NCBI GenBank assembly: GCA_019745395.1
Contig: JAIETG010000007.1
Location: 32,482 to 96,481 of the forward strand
DNA length: 64,000 nucleotides
Source of the DNA: Rhabdochlamydiaceae bacterium
GTDB lineage: Bacteria; Chlamydiota; Chlamydiia; Chlamydiales; Rhabdochlamydiaceae
Direction of reading: 5' to 3'
Shown here: piece after piece, positions 25,428-32,926 of the stretch
Layout: every line of letters starts with the position of its first letter
How positions within the stretch are numbered: the first letter of the stretch is position 1
Notes under the pieces: model-generated
The model's database searches: none
Told to the model about the DNA's origin: nothing
The model's input: only the letters and a program-made list of their open reading frames with translations
Position numbers and translations under genes: made by a program

Positions 25428-26573
25428 ATGGGACCGTTCATCCAAATGGATAAATCGACTGTGCAGGGACTCAGTTTTGAGGAGTGCACATATTTATGCA
25501 GATACTATTCTCACGTTATATCACCTATTTTGCTTAGAGAACTCACCTCAATGCTTGCGAAGCAAGATGAAGATACTCAAGATCTTCAGAGAAAAGTTAG
25601 CACGCTTGCCGCGAAATCGAAATTCGGGCCTGTACAGTTAGTTCCATCCGGAGACAAATTGGCTTACAACAATTTGATGGGAGCGTTCGTTCCAATGGAT
25701 GGGCGCTTGCCCATTGAAGGCGGAAAGCTCTGTGTGACTAAAGATGGACGGAAAGGGTGGTTCTTTGATGAACAGCCTGAAATCGGAATGCTTAGAAACT
25801 GGGGCGATGGCATTTTTCAAGAAAGCGAAATTGAAACGGGCAGAGAATTTAGGAAAATTGACTCGGATATCGACTTAGAAACCCTCTGCAAAGCGATTGC
25901 TGATGATCTCGCACACTTGCCGAAATTTAAATCGCTGGAAGAGCTAATGCATTGGATTGACAATGTTCACTTCCGCCAACTTGAGCCTCAACATCTTCTA
26001 TTAAGTGCTGCAAATTTCATCTTAAGGCCCGAACACATACAGCCAATGTTGCTCCGCTGGGCAGCTCTAGGAAGTCCCTCGCTTGAGAAATTCGCTCCTT
26101 ATTCTTTTTATTTCTACAAAGTTAACCTTTTCTATATCCTTGGAATATATTTCGACCTAATAAAAAAGGGGAAGAAATCAAAGACACATCTTGATATTCA
26201 ATACATTTATTATCTTCCATTCTCAATGGTTTTTACTTCGGGAGATAAGGAATTGATGAAAATTGCCCCTTTCTTTTTAAGAAAAAATCAAGAATTCGTC
26301 TCCCTGACGGAGCTGAAAAATGATTTCACCTTATTGAATAATTTCTTCAAGGAACTGTCAGAGGAAAAGCTAAAAGAGTTTTACTTGGAATACGGCCCAT
26401 ATCCTCCAGATTTACAGGAATGCCGCACATGCCAAATATGGAAAAAGCGAATGAATCCACGACCTCCAAAAGCTGGGGCTCGGCCTACTCCGGAAGAAGA
26501 AAAAAGAATCCTTGAAGAACTCAAGATATTTCGAGAGGCAGTACCTGTTGACCCTTATAAGGCTCCCGCATGA
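25428..26573 (+). CDS. Hypothetical protein (about 381 residues)
   Basis: No family is recognised. The start is uncertain: the frame opens at a TTG (25419), and ATG 25428 and ATG 25446 are possible. The sequence has a helical N-terminus (CRYYSHVISPILLRELTSML), a basic middle (VTKDGRKGWFFDEQP), an aromatic and hydrophobic central part (YSFYFYKVNLFYILGIYF), a CxxC pair in ECRTCQIWKKR and a Pro-rich C-terminal tail. It lies between the DUF6496-like gene and the convergent tail-fibre cluster, so it may be phage cargo or a flanking gene. Confidence 0.65.
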   Translation: MGPFIQMDKSTVQGLSFEECTYLCRYYSHVISPILLRELTSMLAKQDEDTQDLQRKVSTLAAKSKFGPVQLVPSGDKLAYNNLMGAFVPMDGRLPIEGGKLCVTKDGRKGWFFDEQPEIGMLRNWGDGIFQESEIETGREFRKIDSDIDLETLCKAIADDLAHLPKFKSLEELMHWIDNVHFRQLEPQHLLLSAANFILRPEHIQPMLLRWAALGSPSLEKFAPYSFYFYKVNLFYILGIYFDLIKKGKKSKTHLDIQYIYYLPFSMVFTSGDKELMKIAPFFLRKNQEFVSLTELKNDFTLLNNFFKELSEEKLKEFYLEYGPYPPDLQECRTCQIWKKRMNPRPPKAGARPTPEEEKRILEELKIFREAVPVDPYKAPA

Positions 26574-26580
26574 TCGGACA

Positions 26581-26826
26581 CTATTTACTGCTATCTTCTT
26601 TGGGATAAACTTCAGGGACATAGTGGGCGAATTCCCTGGCCTCTTTATCGCATATGGAGACAGAGGTGATCGACGAAGAGCTCCCTGTTTCCACTTTATC
26701 GCTCTCATAACAAGCTCCGATCCAAGCTCTTTCTATAGCCGTTTCTTCAGTAGGAGCATCTACTTCTACCATGAAATATTGCGTGAAGGACAACCCGACG
26801 CGCCATTTTGGAAATTTTTTATTCAC
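26581..26826 (-). CDS. Small hypothetical phage protein
   Basis: The GTG at 26826 follows AGTAGGG by six bases, so it is preferred to starts inside the upstream fibre gene. It gives 81 residues (KKFPKWRVGLSFTQYFMVEVDA, then TAIERAWIGACYES). It follows the tail-fibre gene at 26841 by 14 bp. Function unknown; the position behind a fibre gene would suit a small fibre-associated or chaperone protein. Confidence 0.5.
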   Translation of the reverse strand: MNKKFPKWRVGLSFTQYFMVEVDAPTEETAIERAWIGACYESDKVETGSSSSITSVSICDKEAREFAHYVPEVYPKEDSSK

Positions 26827-26840
26827 TATATCCCTACTGG

Positions 26841-27545
26841 TTAAGTTACGCTGATATTTCCTTGAGAAATGCCAGTACATGTCCAATCCGTATTGGCTGC
26901 CGTACATAGCAGCTGAATAGCATCATATTGATTGGTTGAATCTAAATGGCCGCTAATTCCCATTGTCGTGTCCTGATTGCCAAAATGGATCGTCTGACCT
27001 ACATTCTGAGCAATTTGCCATCCTCCAGCCCCCTGTCCTACGATCCATACGAGATCCCCCACAGCTGATGTAGAAGGAAGCGTGGCTGTTACGAGGGAAG
27101 CGTTATTGGCGATATATCCGTTGTTGATTACCATGGCTTGCGCAGTTCCAGTTACCTCAGTAAAGGGAAAGATCGAAGCCTGAGGAGCCCATTTCACCCC
27201 ATCTGGAGTCGTGGAATCGGTAGTCAGCACCTGATTGTCCGGCCCGACTGGTAGCCTCACATTATTAGAGGCCGTTCTGACCAGCAAATCTCCCTTTGTC
27301 GTAAGAGGGGAGATATTATCAAATGTAGCGATAGGATCCGCTACATCAGACAGGTTATTTGCAACGGCAAGCAAATCGGTGATTTTCGTGCCAGAATCTT
27401 GGATGACCTTGCCAGTAGTATCGGCAAAGGTAGCGATATCATCTTGGATAGATGAATCCGGACCAATGACGTTTCCTAATCCGCCTCCGCCAGTGCCCGA
27501 CTTATCTAGGTTATTGGTAAAAGGATTGTACCCATAAATTGACAT
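26841..27545 (-). CDS. Tail-fibre-like protein with GAGGW module
   Basis: A 234-residue protein with a Gly-rich N-terminus (SGTGGGGLGNVI). The mid-part is of fibre type (LTTKGDLLVRTASNNVRLPVG), and the C-terminal module runs from about residue 125 (GTAQAMVINNGYIANNASLVTATLP, then GQGAGGWQIAQNVGQTIHFG, ending NISV). The same C-terminal module recurs in the proteins at 46742-47251 and 47795-48463, about 20 kb away. It is probably a beta-rich receptor-binding or trimerisation unit on the tail. Confidence 0.75.
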   Translation of the reverse strand: MSIYGYNPFTNNLDKSGTGGGGLGNVIGPDSSIQDDIATFADTTGKVIQDSGTKITDLLAVANNLSDVADPIATFDNISPLTTKGDLLVRTASNNVRLPVGPDNQVLTTDSTTPDGVKWAPQASIFPFTEVTGTAQAMVINNGYIANNASLVTATLPSTSAVGDLVWIVGQGAGGWQIAQNVGQTIHFGNQDTTMGISGHLDSTNQYDAIQLLCTAANTDWTCTGISQGNISVT

Positions 27546-27554
27546 GGTTTTTTC

Positions 27555-27830
27555 CTATGAAAAGTAGGTCGCGCGATTGGTCCAACTATAGATAAAACCC
27601 GCCCCGTTATCGGGAATTTGGACCCGACTGATAAAGTTGTTGCTGTCGTAGCTCAGCTTGCGGATAAACCAGCTTGTACTATCAACACTGTCATTGGGAA
27701 TTGCGGAAAAGCCGACGTACAGGGGTCTTCCTGCGCTGTCATTGTCTAGCCTTTGCTCGTAGAAATCGTTGGTCCCCAGGGTAGAGGCAAGATTATTGAT
27801 TTGATCAAAAACATTGGTAGGAATGGGCAT
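27555..27830 (-). CDS. Small phage structural-type protein
   Basis: A 91-residue protein upstream of the fibre gene at 26841. The sequence (DNDSAGRPLYVGFSAIPNDSVDS, then DNGAGFIYSWTNRATY) resembles short tail-associated proteins of phages, but no named family is recognised. It probably belongs to the same operon as the fibre gene (9-bp gap). Confidence 0.6.
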   Translation of the reverse strand: MPIPTNVFDQINNLASTLGTNDFYEQRLDNDSAGRPLYVGFSAIPNDSVDSTSWFIRKLSYDSNNFISRVQIPDNGAGFIYSWTNRATYFS

Positions 27831-27889
27831 ATATCTCTCCTTCTGACCAAAGTCACGAAAAACTGTTATGCCCTCAATGGAGAATGAAC

Positions 27890-28057
27890 CTATTTTTGTT
27901 GGTCTTCTCGGTATTGGGAATGAGAAGACAGACTATCACTTTTTTGAGCAACATCCTCTTCTAGATCTTGATGCTCCAGAAGGGGAGTAGCGAGGGCCCG
28001 AATACATTCAGGTATCGCAAACTCTTCAAGTGATTCCTCATGTCTAACATTCGGCAT
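27890..28057 (-). CDS. Small hypothetical protein (55 residues)
   Basis: ATG 28057 to TAG 27890-27892. The product (MPNVRHEESLEEFAIPECIRAL, then EHQDLEEDVAQKSDS) is acidic and polar with even codon usage. A + strand frame of similar length overlaps it (27868-27990) but has a poorer composition. Only a weak AAGG precedes the start. It fills most of the 340-bp space between larger genes. Confidence 0.4.
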   Translation of the reverse strand: MPNVRHEESLEEFAIPECIRALATPLLEHQDLEEDVAQKSDSLSSHSQYREDQQK

Positions 28058-28171
28058 GGCGCAGCCTTGTGCGATGGTTGCATTTTTAAAAACTTATGTT
28101 AGCTAAATTTTAGAGGAGTATTTGAGAAGGGGAGTCGATGAGTAGATGTGTCTTATGAGTCTATTTTAAGC

Positions 28172-28591
28172 TTATGCAGTCCTGTGAGCAAATGCCTGAG
28201 AACCCCATCCGTTGGATGTAGAAGCTGTTTTTTGGGCTCGAGGCTGATTATATCCGCCTAATGCATTTTGATCATAGGAAGTACCGCCAGAACCCGAATT
28301 TGAGCCATCGGCCTTAGAATTAAAGTGGGCTTTGACTTTGGTTTTGATTAGATTCGTAACCGTTTCATTCTGGCTCATTGAATCCAGCATGAACCACTGA
28401 CACCAGTGTTCTCCAGTTTCATCCACTTTCTTAAAGCTCGGGGCTGCAATGAATACACCGCTCCCATCTTTAGTCCGTTGGACCTTATAGCGTAAAATGA
28501 TCTGACCAAAAAACCTGATGCTTGCAACGCCTAGATACTTTTCTGCAGGAGTTTCATCGAAAGTTAAGAATTCGACTTGGGGGTCTTCCAT
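28172..28591 (-). CDS. Conserved phage-type protein with disordered tail
   Basis: A 139-residue protein. The N-terminal 95 residues form an apparently folded, beta-rich part (KYLGVASIRFFGQIILRYKV, then GVFIAAPSFKK). The C-terminal 45 residues are a low-complexity Gly/Ser/Asn/Gln-rich tail. The layout resembles single-strand-binding or SpoVG-like phage proteins with flexible tails, but the ssDNA-binding idea is only an inference. No partner gene is directly linked. Confidence 0.55.
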   Translation of the reverse strand: MEDPQVEFLTFDETPAEKYLGVASIRFFGQIILRYKVQRTKDGSGVFIAAPSFKKVDETGEHWCQWFMLDSMSQNETVTNLIKTKVKAHFNSKADGSNSGSGGTSYDQNALGGYNQPRAQKTASTSNGWGSQAFAHRTA

Positions 28592-28806
28592 ATTCTTGAT
28601 TTCCTCTTGTTAATCTTTAGTCCCTTTCGGATTTGGTTGACCGCCGCATAACACAGCGCCATCAATGTGTCCGAATACCACATGGCAGAACTCTACCGTG
28701 TGTATACTTTTTCACAATAAAGACTTTACCCTAATAATACAAAACTAATCTTCGTTTTTCTAGGAGGCGCTGCTTTTGAGAGAGGGTAAGATAAATCTAA
28801 GAGCGG

Positions 28807-29073
28807 TCATGGGTACGGATTTTGCCCATTCAGAGGCTCTAAATAATCTACAGATTTGATGGAGAAATCAGGAAAATAGGGGGCAGCATTCTCATAAAAA
28901 ATGGGCCTGCCTGTTTCAGCTATTCTGGTGGCATTTTCGTCGGTAGAAAAGCTATTATCAGCAGTCCCTATTCTCACTTGCCATTTAGAACTAATTTTCA
29001 GAAGAACGGCAAAGTTATTATCCGCTCCTTCCCATTGCTTAAGAGAATAAACATCTAATGGTGGTTTGGCCAT
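28807..29073 (-). CDS. Hypothetical phage protein (88 residues)
   Basis: ATG 29073 behind GGAG was chosen over the frame start at 29127. The product (MAKPPLDVYSLKQWEGADNN, then FAVLLKISSKWQVRIG) is unknown. It lies downstream of the two HNH/ribbon-helix-helix genes on the same strand. Confidence 0.55.
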   Translation of the reverse strand: MAKPPLDVYSLKQWEGADNNFAVLLKISSKWQVRIGTADNSFSTDENATRIAETGRPIFYENAAPYFPDFSIKSVDYLEPLNGQNPYP

Positions 29074-29110
29074 ATAAACTCCAATTTTATACCTATGAGT
29101 ATTATATGGT

Positions 29111-29605
29111 TTAAGATTTTTCTGCATGCTCTTTTAATGATGACATTGGCGCATGCTGCTCTACAATTTCTCGGATCAGCTGCGATACAGAATAAATTTC
29201 TCCGGTTTCCCGAGATTTTTCAATCGCCAGACGTTTCAAAAGCTTGTGATACTCCTTTTCTACTCTAATGCAAACCATCGTGGACTCTTTAAACGTCCTT
29301 TTGCCATCTTTCTTCTTGTTGCCAGGCATTTCCGATAGTGGCCTTCTATTATGCGGTCCTACCCATCTGCAATTGGCTTTGCAAAAATCATGATCCAAAC
29401 TGATGAGCTCGATGCCGTCACAGTCTTCTGACTTGGACCCCATGTCCTCATAGAACTTGATGAAGGAGTTCTTCCACTCCGGGCACATCGCGATGCCACG
29501 CCCTCCGTAGCTCTTGTAGCTTTTGGCGTTTTTGTTGTAACAAAGCATCTTGATTCTGATCCAAGTTTTGTGTTCCTTGGATTTGGTCATCTTGTGTGTT
29601 GTCAT
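29111..29605 (-). CDS. HNH/AP2-like homing-nuclease-type protein with C-terminal ribbon-helix-helix
   Basis: ATG 29605 behind AAAGGAA gives 164 residues. The N-terminal half matches phage HNH/AP2-like homing nucleases (KTWIRIKMLCYNKNAKSYKS, then YGGRGIAMCPEW, LISLDHDFCKANCRWVGP). The C-terminal part (MVCIRVEKEYHKLLKRLAIE, then VSQLIREIV) looks like a ribbon-helix-helix DNA-binding unit. The 5' end overlaps the upstream HNH gene by about 158 bp in another frame, which is unusually long for genuine overlapping genes. Confidence 0.65.
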   Translation of the reverse strand: MTTHKMTKSKEHKTWIRIKMLCYNKNAKSYKSYGGRGIAMCPEWKNSFIKFYEDMGSKSEDCDGIELISLDHDFCKANCRWVGPHNRRPLSEMPGNKKKDGKRTFKESTMVCIRVEKEYHKLLKRLAIEKSRETGEIYSVSQLIREIVEQHAPMSSLKEHAEKS

Positions 29606-30074
29606 GGTTCCTTTTTGTCTTGAAGTCAAAATTTATCTGATCATCGTCCACTGGAAACTGCTTGAGGATGATTCCTCTTAAAAACTTGGGGACGGTGATC
29701 TCTTGTTCCTCCGCGAGCTTTTTGATTAAAATGAAGTTTTCGAAGGGGATAGCGAATGAGACGGTGTGGTTTTCATCCCTTCTCCAACTAATGAATGTAC
29801 CCGTCTGACTATTGTTATTCGGATTCAGTGGGTGGTTTTTCTTGTGAACGACCCCGTGGCAGGTGCTACAAAGCCAATAGACGCATAAGGGCTTCCCATA
29901 ATCGACATGATGGGCCTCAAGTTTGCTATGTTCTAATGTGCAGAGATCACATTGGACAGGGCGCTTAATTTTGCCCTCTTTTAAGGCGGCCGCAACATCT
30001 CTACGGGCAGCAGCCTTCCTTTTGAATTCTAGGCATTCATCGTTGTTAATCTTATATTTCGGCGCAGGAAACAT
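29448..30074 (-). CDS. HNH zinc-finger protein with ribbon-helix-helix-like segment
   Basis: A 208-residue protein. CDLC (near residue 43), EAHHVDYGKPL and WLCSTCHGVVHK form an HNH-type zinc-binding nuclease core common in phages. Residues 105-140 (VSFAIPFENFILIKKLAEEQ, then VPKFLRGIIL) resemble a ribbon-helix-helix unit. The last 50 residues (DQNQDALLQQKRQKLQELRR) overlap the next gene in a different frame and look like a read-through tail, so a frameshift near 29.6 kb may have extended the protein. Confidence 0.65.
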   Translation of the reverse strand: MFPAPKYKINNDECLEFKRKAAARRDVAAALKEGKIKRPVQCDLCTLEHSKLEAHHVDYGKPLCVYWLCSTCHGVVHKKNHPLNPNNNSQTGTFISWRRDENHTVSFAIPFENFILIKKLAEEQEITVPKFLRGIILKQFPVDDDQINFDFKTKRNHDNTQDDQIQGTQNLDQNQDALLQQKRQKLQELRRAWHRDVPGVEELLHQVL

Positions 30075-30096
30075 TATTTTAATTTCACGTCTTGTA

Positions 30097-30333
30097 TTAA
30101 GCGAGTAGAGGTTGTTTTTGTCGGATCTTCTTCGGCCGCCCCTTGGATCTTGAAGCTGGTTTTACCTGCCCACCAGTAATGAAATAGATTTTTTGAGCCG
30201 TTTCATCATCAATAGTTTCGTTCTTTTTCGCCTTCCAAATCACTTGTCGGGTACAGCCAGACAACCTAGCCAACTCATTGGTTTCCATATTATTTTTTCT
30301 TAACCAACGTTCGAGCTCCATTGACTGGTCCAT
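30097..30333 (-). CDS. Cro/CI-type helix-turn-helix regulator
   Basis: A 78-residue protein with a helix-turn-helix (NNMETNELARLSGCTRQVIWKAKK) and a basic, AT-hook-like tail (SKGRPKKIRQK). It sits at the divergence point between leftward genes and the rightward early genes, the usual place for a phage switch regulator. A dyad with a GTATAC core lies 23 bp upstream of its start (30356-30372). A start at the internal ATG 30321 is also possible. Confidence 0.75.
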   Translation of the reverse strand: MDQSMELERWLRKNNMETNELARLSGCTRQVIWKAKKNETIDDETAQKIYFITGGQVKPASRSKGRPKKIRQKQPLLA

Positions 30334-30355
30334 ATCGATTTAATCTCCTCTAGTT

Positions 30356-30372
30356 TTGCGCAGTATACGCAA
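30356..30372. promoter_or_regulatory. Candidate phage repressor operator
   Basis: TTGCG-CAGTATA-CGCAA, a perfect 5-bp inverted repeat with palindromic GTATAC inside the spacer. It lies between the HTH gene and the divergent early genes. Confidence 0.5.
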
Positions 30373-30458
30373 GGTAAAATGTTTCTGTAAATCTTTTCAT
30401 TTGCTTAAACACTCGAACTGTATAAAATCCGTCCTACAAGTCTCCAAAGGCAAAAAAA

Positions 30459-30572
30459 ATGAACTTCAATGTAAGAATGAAAAAGATTATGATACGCGAG
30501 ATCGGTATCAACGCTGATTCGTTTAAATATGCACTGCATGTGTGCGATCAATTGGGTTCGTTCCTTTGGTGA
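30459..30572 (+). CDS. Small hypothetical early-phage protein (37 residues)
   Basis: ATG 30459 lies behind CCAAAGG, and TGA is at 30570-30572. The product (MNFNVRMKKIMIREIGINAD, then SFKYALHVCDQLGSFLW) is amphipathic. It is the first rightward ORF after the candidate operator. No family is recognised, and it could equally be a leader region. Confidence 0.4.
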   Translation: MNFNVRMKKIMIREIGINADSFKYALHVCDQLGSFLW

Positions 30573-30610
30573 CTGAAGGGTTGTATGTGAATCAGTAACG
30601 AGAGACGGGA

Positions 30611-30838
30611 ATGATAAACGAAGTAATACAAAGAAACAATGTGAATCTACAGCGCGTAAGCTCTAAAGGTAGAGTCGATTTGGCGTTAGAAAACGAGATT
30701 TTGGAAATAAAATTAGGGGGTCAAGTTTGCCGACCAGCCCCCCTAAAGGTGGAATTTCGCAAAATGTTCTTTCCTATGCCCCTGCTATTCCTTTCGGGAA
30801 TCTTCACAGGGATTGGCATTATGCTAGCTTTAAACTAA
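30611..30838 (+). CDS. Small protein with C-terminal membrane helix
   Basis: A 75-residue protein. The first 50 residues are polar (NVNLQRVSSKGRVDLALENE). The end is a hydrophobic helix (FFPMPLLFLSGIFTGIGIML), which suggests a tail-anchored membrane protein. It is expressed in the early rightward operon. Function unknown. Confidence 0.55.
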   Translation: MINEVIQRNNVNLQRVSSKGRVDLALENEILEIKLGGQVCRPAPLKVEFRKMFFPMPLLFLSGIFTGIGIMLALN

Positions 30839-30868
30839 CCAATTCCTCAAGGAAAAAAGGACACAATT

Positions 30869-31132
30869 ATGGACAGGAAAAAAATGGACAAAGGATTTCT
30901 AGATTCACTAGACCTTGAAAGCTCAATGGACGAGATCTTGGAATTAACCGAGACGTTCAAATATGACCTGGTCAAAGCCAAAAGAGATCGTGAAAAATCT
31001 GGAAAATATACAGTTTCCTGCCTCTTTCGTGTCCGACAGCTCCTAATCGATTTAGAAAAATTAGGATCGCAATTTCGTAAGCTATCGATTGCTTATGAAA
31101 AGGATTCAGAAAAGAAAAAGAAAGGCAAATAG
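30869..31132 (+). CDS. Histone H1-like protein of the Hc1 type
   Basis: An 87-residue basic protein. The central helix pair (LESSMDEILELTETFKYDLV, then KAKRDREKSGKY, LFRVRQLLIDLEKLGSQFRK, LSIAYEKD) follows the pattern of chlamydial Hc1: LESIQ.DL.KAE, then RVRT.SIKLEK, then YRK.SIKAEK. The long Lys/Ala tail of cellular Hc1 is cut down to EKKKKGK. Hc1 compacts DNA in chlamydial elementary bodies. A phage copy might package or silence DNA. The assignment is by eye and needs profile comparison. Confidence 0.55.
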   Translation: MDRKKMDKGFLDSLDLESSMDEILELTETFKYDLVKAKRDREKSGKYTVSCLFRVRQLLIDLEKLGSQFRKLSIAYEKDSEKKKKGK

Positions 31133-31141
31133 GCGAAAAAA

Positions 31142-31705
31142 ATGAACGACAACTCAGATGAGAATATCCCTCCAGGATATGCACGCGTAACGGAGGTGCT
31201 TAAACCATACACCTCCTTCGATGGAATTGACCCTGCTGTTCTTGCAAAAGCGGCTGACAGGGGAACGCGAGTCCATAAATACTGCGAACTCTACACCCAG
31301 AACCTTCTCATTGAAAAAGTGGCCGATGATTGCCGTCCCTACGTAACCAGCTTCATCCAATGGTTCGATGCAATGGTCGAAGAGGTGTGGGTCAGCGAAA
31401 TGAGACTTTCCTGTAGCAAGTACCTGATCACAGGGAAACTCGATATGGTCGTTACTATTAAAGGCGACAAAACAGAAACCCTCGTCGATCTAAAAACCCC
31501 ACAACAAGCAAGTCTCTCCTGGCAATTGCAAACCGCCGCTTACCGATATCTAATGCGTACCAGCCAGGGGATTGATATTTCACGACGAGTTTGCCTTGTC
31601 TTAGACCGAGAAGGGAAACTGCCAAAGCTGATTGAATATACCGCTCATGAAGCCGACGAACGATTATTTCTCAGCGCAGTTGAACTTTTCCACTTCTTCA
31701 AATAG
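31142..31705 (+). CDS. PD-(D/E)XK family phage exonuclease
   Basis: A 187-residue nuclease of the Cas4/RecB-like type. GTRVHKYCE supplies the N-terminal Glu and His region, ITGKLDMVV the catalytic Asp, LVDLKT the (D/E)XK motif, and WQLQTAAYRYLM the downstream Gln/Tyr motif. Together with the RecT-like protein at 32927-33820 it would form a two-component recombination system, in which the exonuclease makes single-stranded ends for annealing. Confidence 0.8.
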   Translation: MNDNSDENIPPGYARVTEVLKPYTSFDGIDPAVLAKAADRGTRVHKYCELYTQNLLIEKVADDCRPYVTSFIQWFDAMVEEVWVSEMRLSCSKYLITGKLDMVVTIKGDKTETLVDLKTPQQASLSWQLQTAAYRYLMRTSQGIDISRRVCLVLDREGKLPKLIEYTAHEADERLFLSAVELFHFFK

Positions 31706-31839
31706 AAAAAAATGTCTGCACAAGCCTCCAAAGGTTAATTTTTTTGATTTTATAGGTGCTTTTCTAGTAGGAATAAATACCTACTTTGCATATCGTGTTG
31801 CGTATAACAGATTGTAAAGTCTGAAAGCGGGAAAAACAG

Positions 31840-32139
31840 ATGGACTGGATCGACAGAATGCAAATAGCTTACGAGGCACAAACAGATCGAATGATTGATG
31901 AGATGTATGCCCCCAGACCTGTCGAATGCGCAATGTGCCAAGAATATTTCTCATCTGACGAAGCATTGGAAACAGAATATAACCACAAGCTCTCTTTTTG
32001 CTCTGATGACTGCCTAGAACGATGGGAAGAAGAGTATGAGCTTGAAAATGAAGAAGGGGAGGGGGACCTGGACAACCAGTTTGCCAGCTTTCCAACCAAC
32101 TGTACATCCACCCAAACAACAATCCAAAAAGTAGGTTGA
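31840..32139 (+). CDS. Small acidic zinc-finger-like protein
   Basis: A 99-residue protein. CAMC (residues 30-33) and CSDDC (54-58) could bind one zinc ion. The region after this is very acidic (ERWEEEYELENEEGEGD). It lies between the nuclease and recombination genes in the early operon; the following gene starts 2 bp after its stop. Function unknown. Confidence 0.6.
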   Translation: MDWIDRMQIAYEAQTDRMIDEMYAPRPVECAMCQEYFSSDEALETEYNHKLSFCSDDCLERWEEEYELENEEGEGDLDNQFASFPTNCTSTQTTIQKVG

Positions 32140-32141
32140 CC

Positions 32142-32303
32142 ATGAATAAAGGCGGATTTAGCTGGAAAAAACTGATTGGGCTGAGCAGAGCCAAGAGTAC
32201 CCTCTCCTGTAATATTAAAGTTCCTCTAACCAAGAACGGAAGACAAAGAAAGGCCGGGGCGGGAAACCTACTAGCCATTCTATTCACGTTATTTTTCGAT
32301 TAA
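32142..32303 (+). CDS. Small conserved phage protein (GFSWKKLIGLSRAK family)
   Basis: ATG 32142 lies two bases after the upstream TGA and behind AGTAGG. The 53-residue product has a basic N-terminal part (GGFSWKKLIGLSRAKSTLS, then PLTKNGRQRKAG) and a hydrophobic C-terminal segment (NLLAILFTLFF). Similar short proteins with GFSWKR..G...AK and PLTK.GRQRK are common in phage early regions. Function unknown; the membrane segment suggests anchoring. Confidence 0.6.
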   Translation: MNKGGFSWKKLIGLSRAKSTLSCNIKVPLTKNGRQRKAGAGNLLAILFTLFFD

Positions 32304-32315
32304 GGAGTAAGACAC

Positions 32316-32915
32316 ATGTTTGATTTTGAAGAAGCCAACGAGGCGATTAAGAAAAACGAGGTGATGAATATTCAGGCTGGAGGCATGACAGTTGGCCAAG
32401 CCACGCAATTATTGAGCAAAAAGCTCGACCTCACGCCGCTCATCTCCCGCGCATCTGATCACGAAGTGATCAATGAGGAAAGCGCCAGCCAAGCACTCTC
32501 GATGAGCCTGCAAGCCAGAAAAATCCGCAAGCAATTAGACGAAACCAGGCTGTCCATCGTCCGCCCTCATCTCGATTTTCAACGAGCCGTCAATAAGATC
32601 GTCAAGGAATACGAGGCAATCCTAGAGAAAATTGAGAATAACCTGACACACAAGCTCAATGAATATCTTCAGAAATCCGCATCAACGAATAACGCCTCAT
32701 TCATAGCCCAATCAAAAGAGATGTGCGTTGAGGATGGGAAGCTAACCAAAGTGAAAAAATGGGTTTGGGAGCTTGAAGATGAACATGCAATCCCTCGCGA
32801 ATATCTTTCTCTCGATGAGAAGAAAATCGATGAGGCGATCAAACAAGGGGTTCGCAATATCCCCGGAATCAAAGTCTTTGAAAAAGAAGAAATCACCATG
32901 AGAGTAAAAAACTAA
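32316..32915 (+). CDS. Phage recombination-locus coiled-coil protein
   Basis: A 199-residue protein with long helices in the middle (ARKIRKQLDETRLSIVRPHL, then AVNKIVKEYEAILEKIENNL). The C-terminal domain (KKWVWELEDEHAIPREYLSL, then DEKKIDEAIKQGVRNIPGIK) is a signature often found next to RecT or Erf in phages. Its role is not established; it may help the annealing protein or bind DNA. It follows a strong AAGGAG and precedes the RecT-like gene by 11 bp. Confidence 0.65.
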   Translation: MFDFEEANEAIKKNEVMNIQAGGMTVGQATQLLSKKLDLTPLISRASDHEVINEESASQALSMSLQARKIRKQLDETRLSIVRPHLDFQRAVNKIVKEYEAILEKIENNLTHKLNEYLQKSASTNNASFIAQSKEMCVEDGKLTKVKKWVWELEDEHAIPREYLSLDEKKIDEAIKQGVRNIPGIKVFEKEEITMRVKN

Positions 32916-32926
32916 GGAGCCAAGTC

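Noticed and set aside
27868..27990. 40-residue + strand frame (MPSMENEPIFVGLLGIGNEK...)
   Set aside because: It lies opposite the minus-strand 55-residue frame, has no ribosome-binding site, and is against the direction of surrounding genes.
31690..31820. Short hydrophobic frame ending FLVGINTYFAYRVAYNRL
   Set aside because: It reads like a membrane peptide, but no ATG, GTG or TTG with a ribosome-binding site opens it after the nuclease gene; it is kept only as a curiosity.
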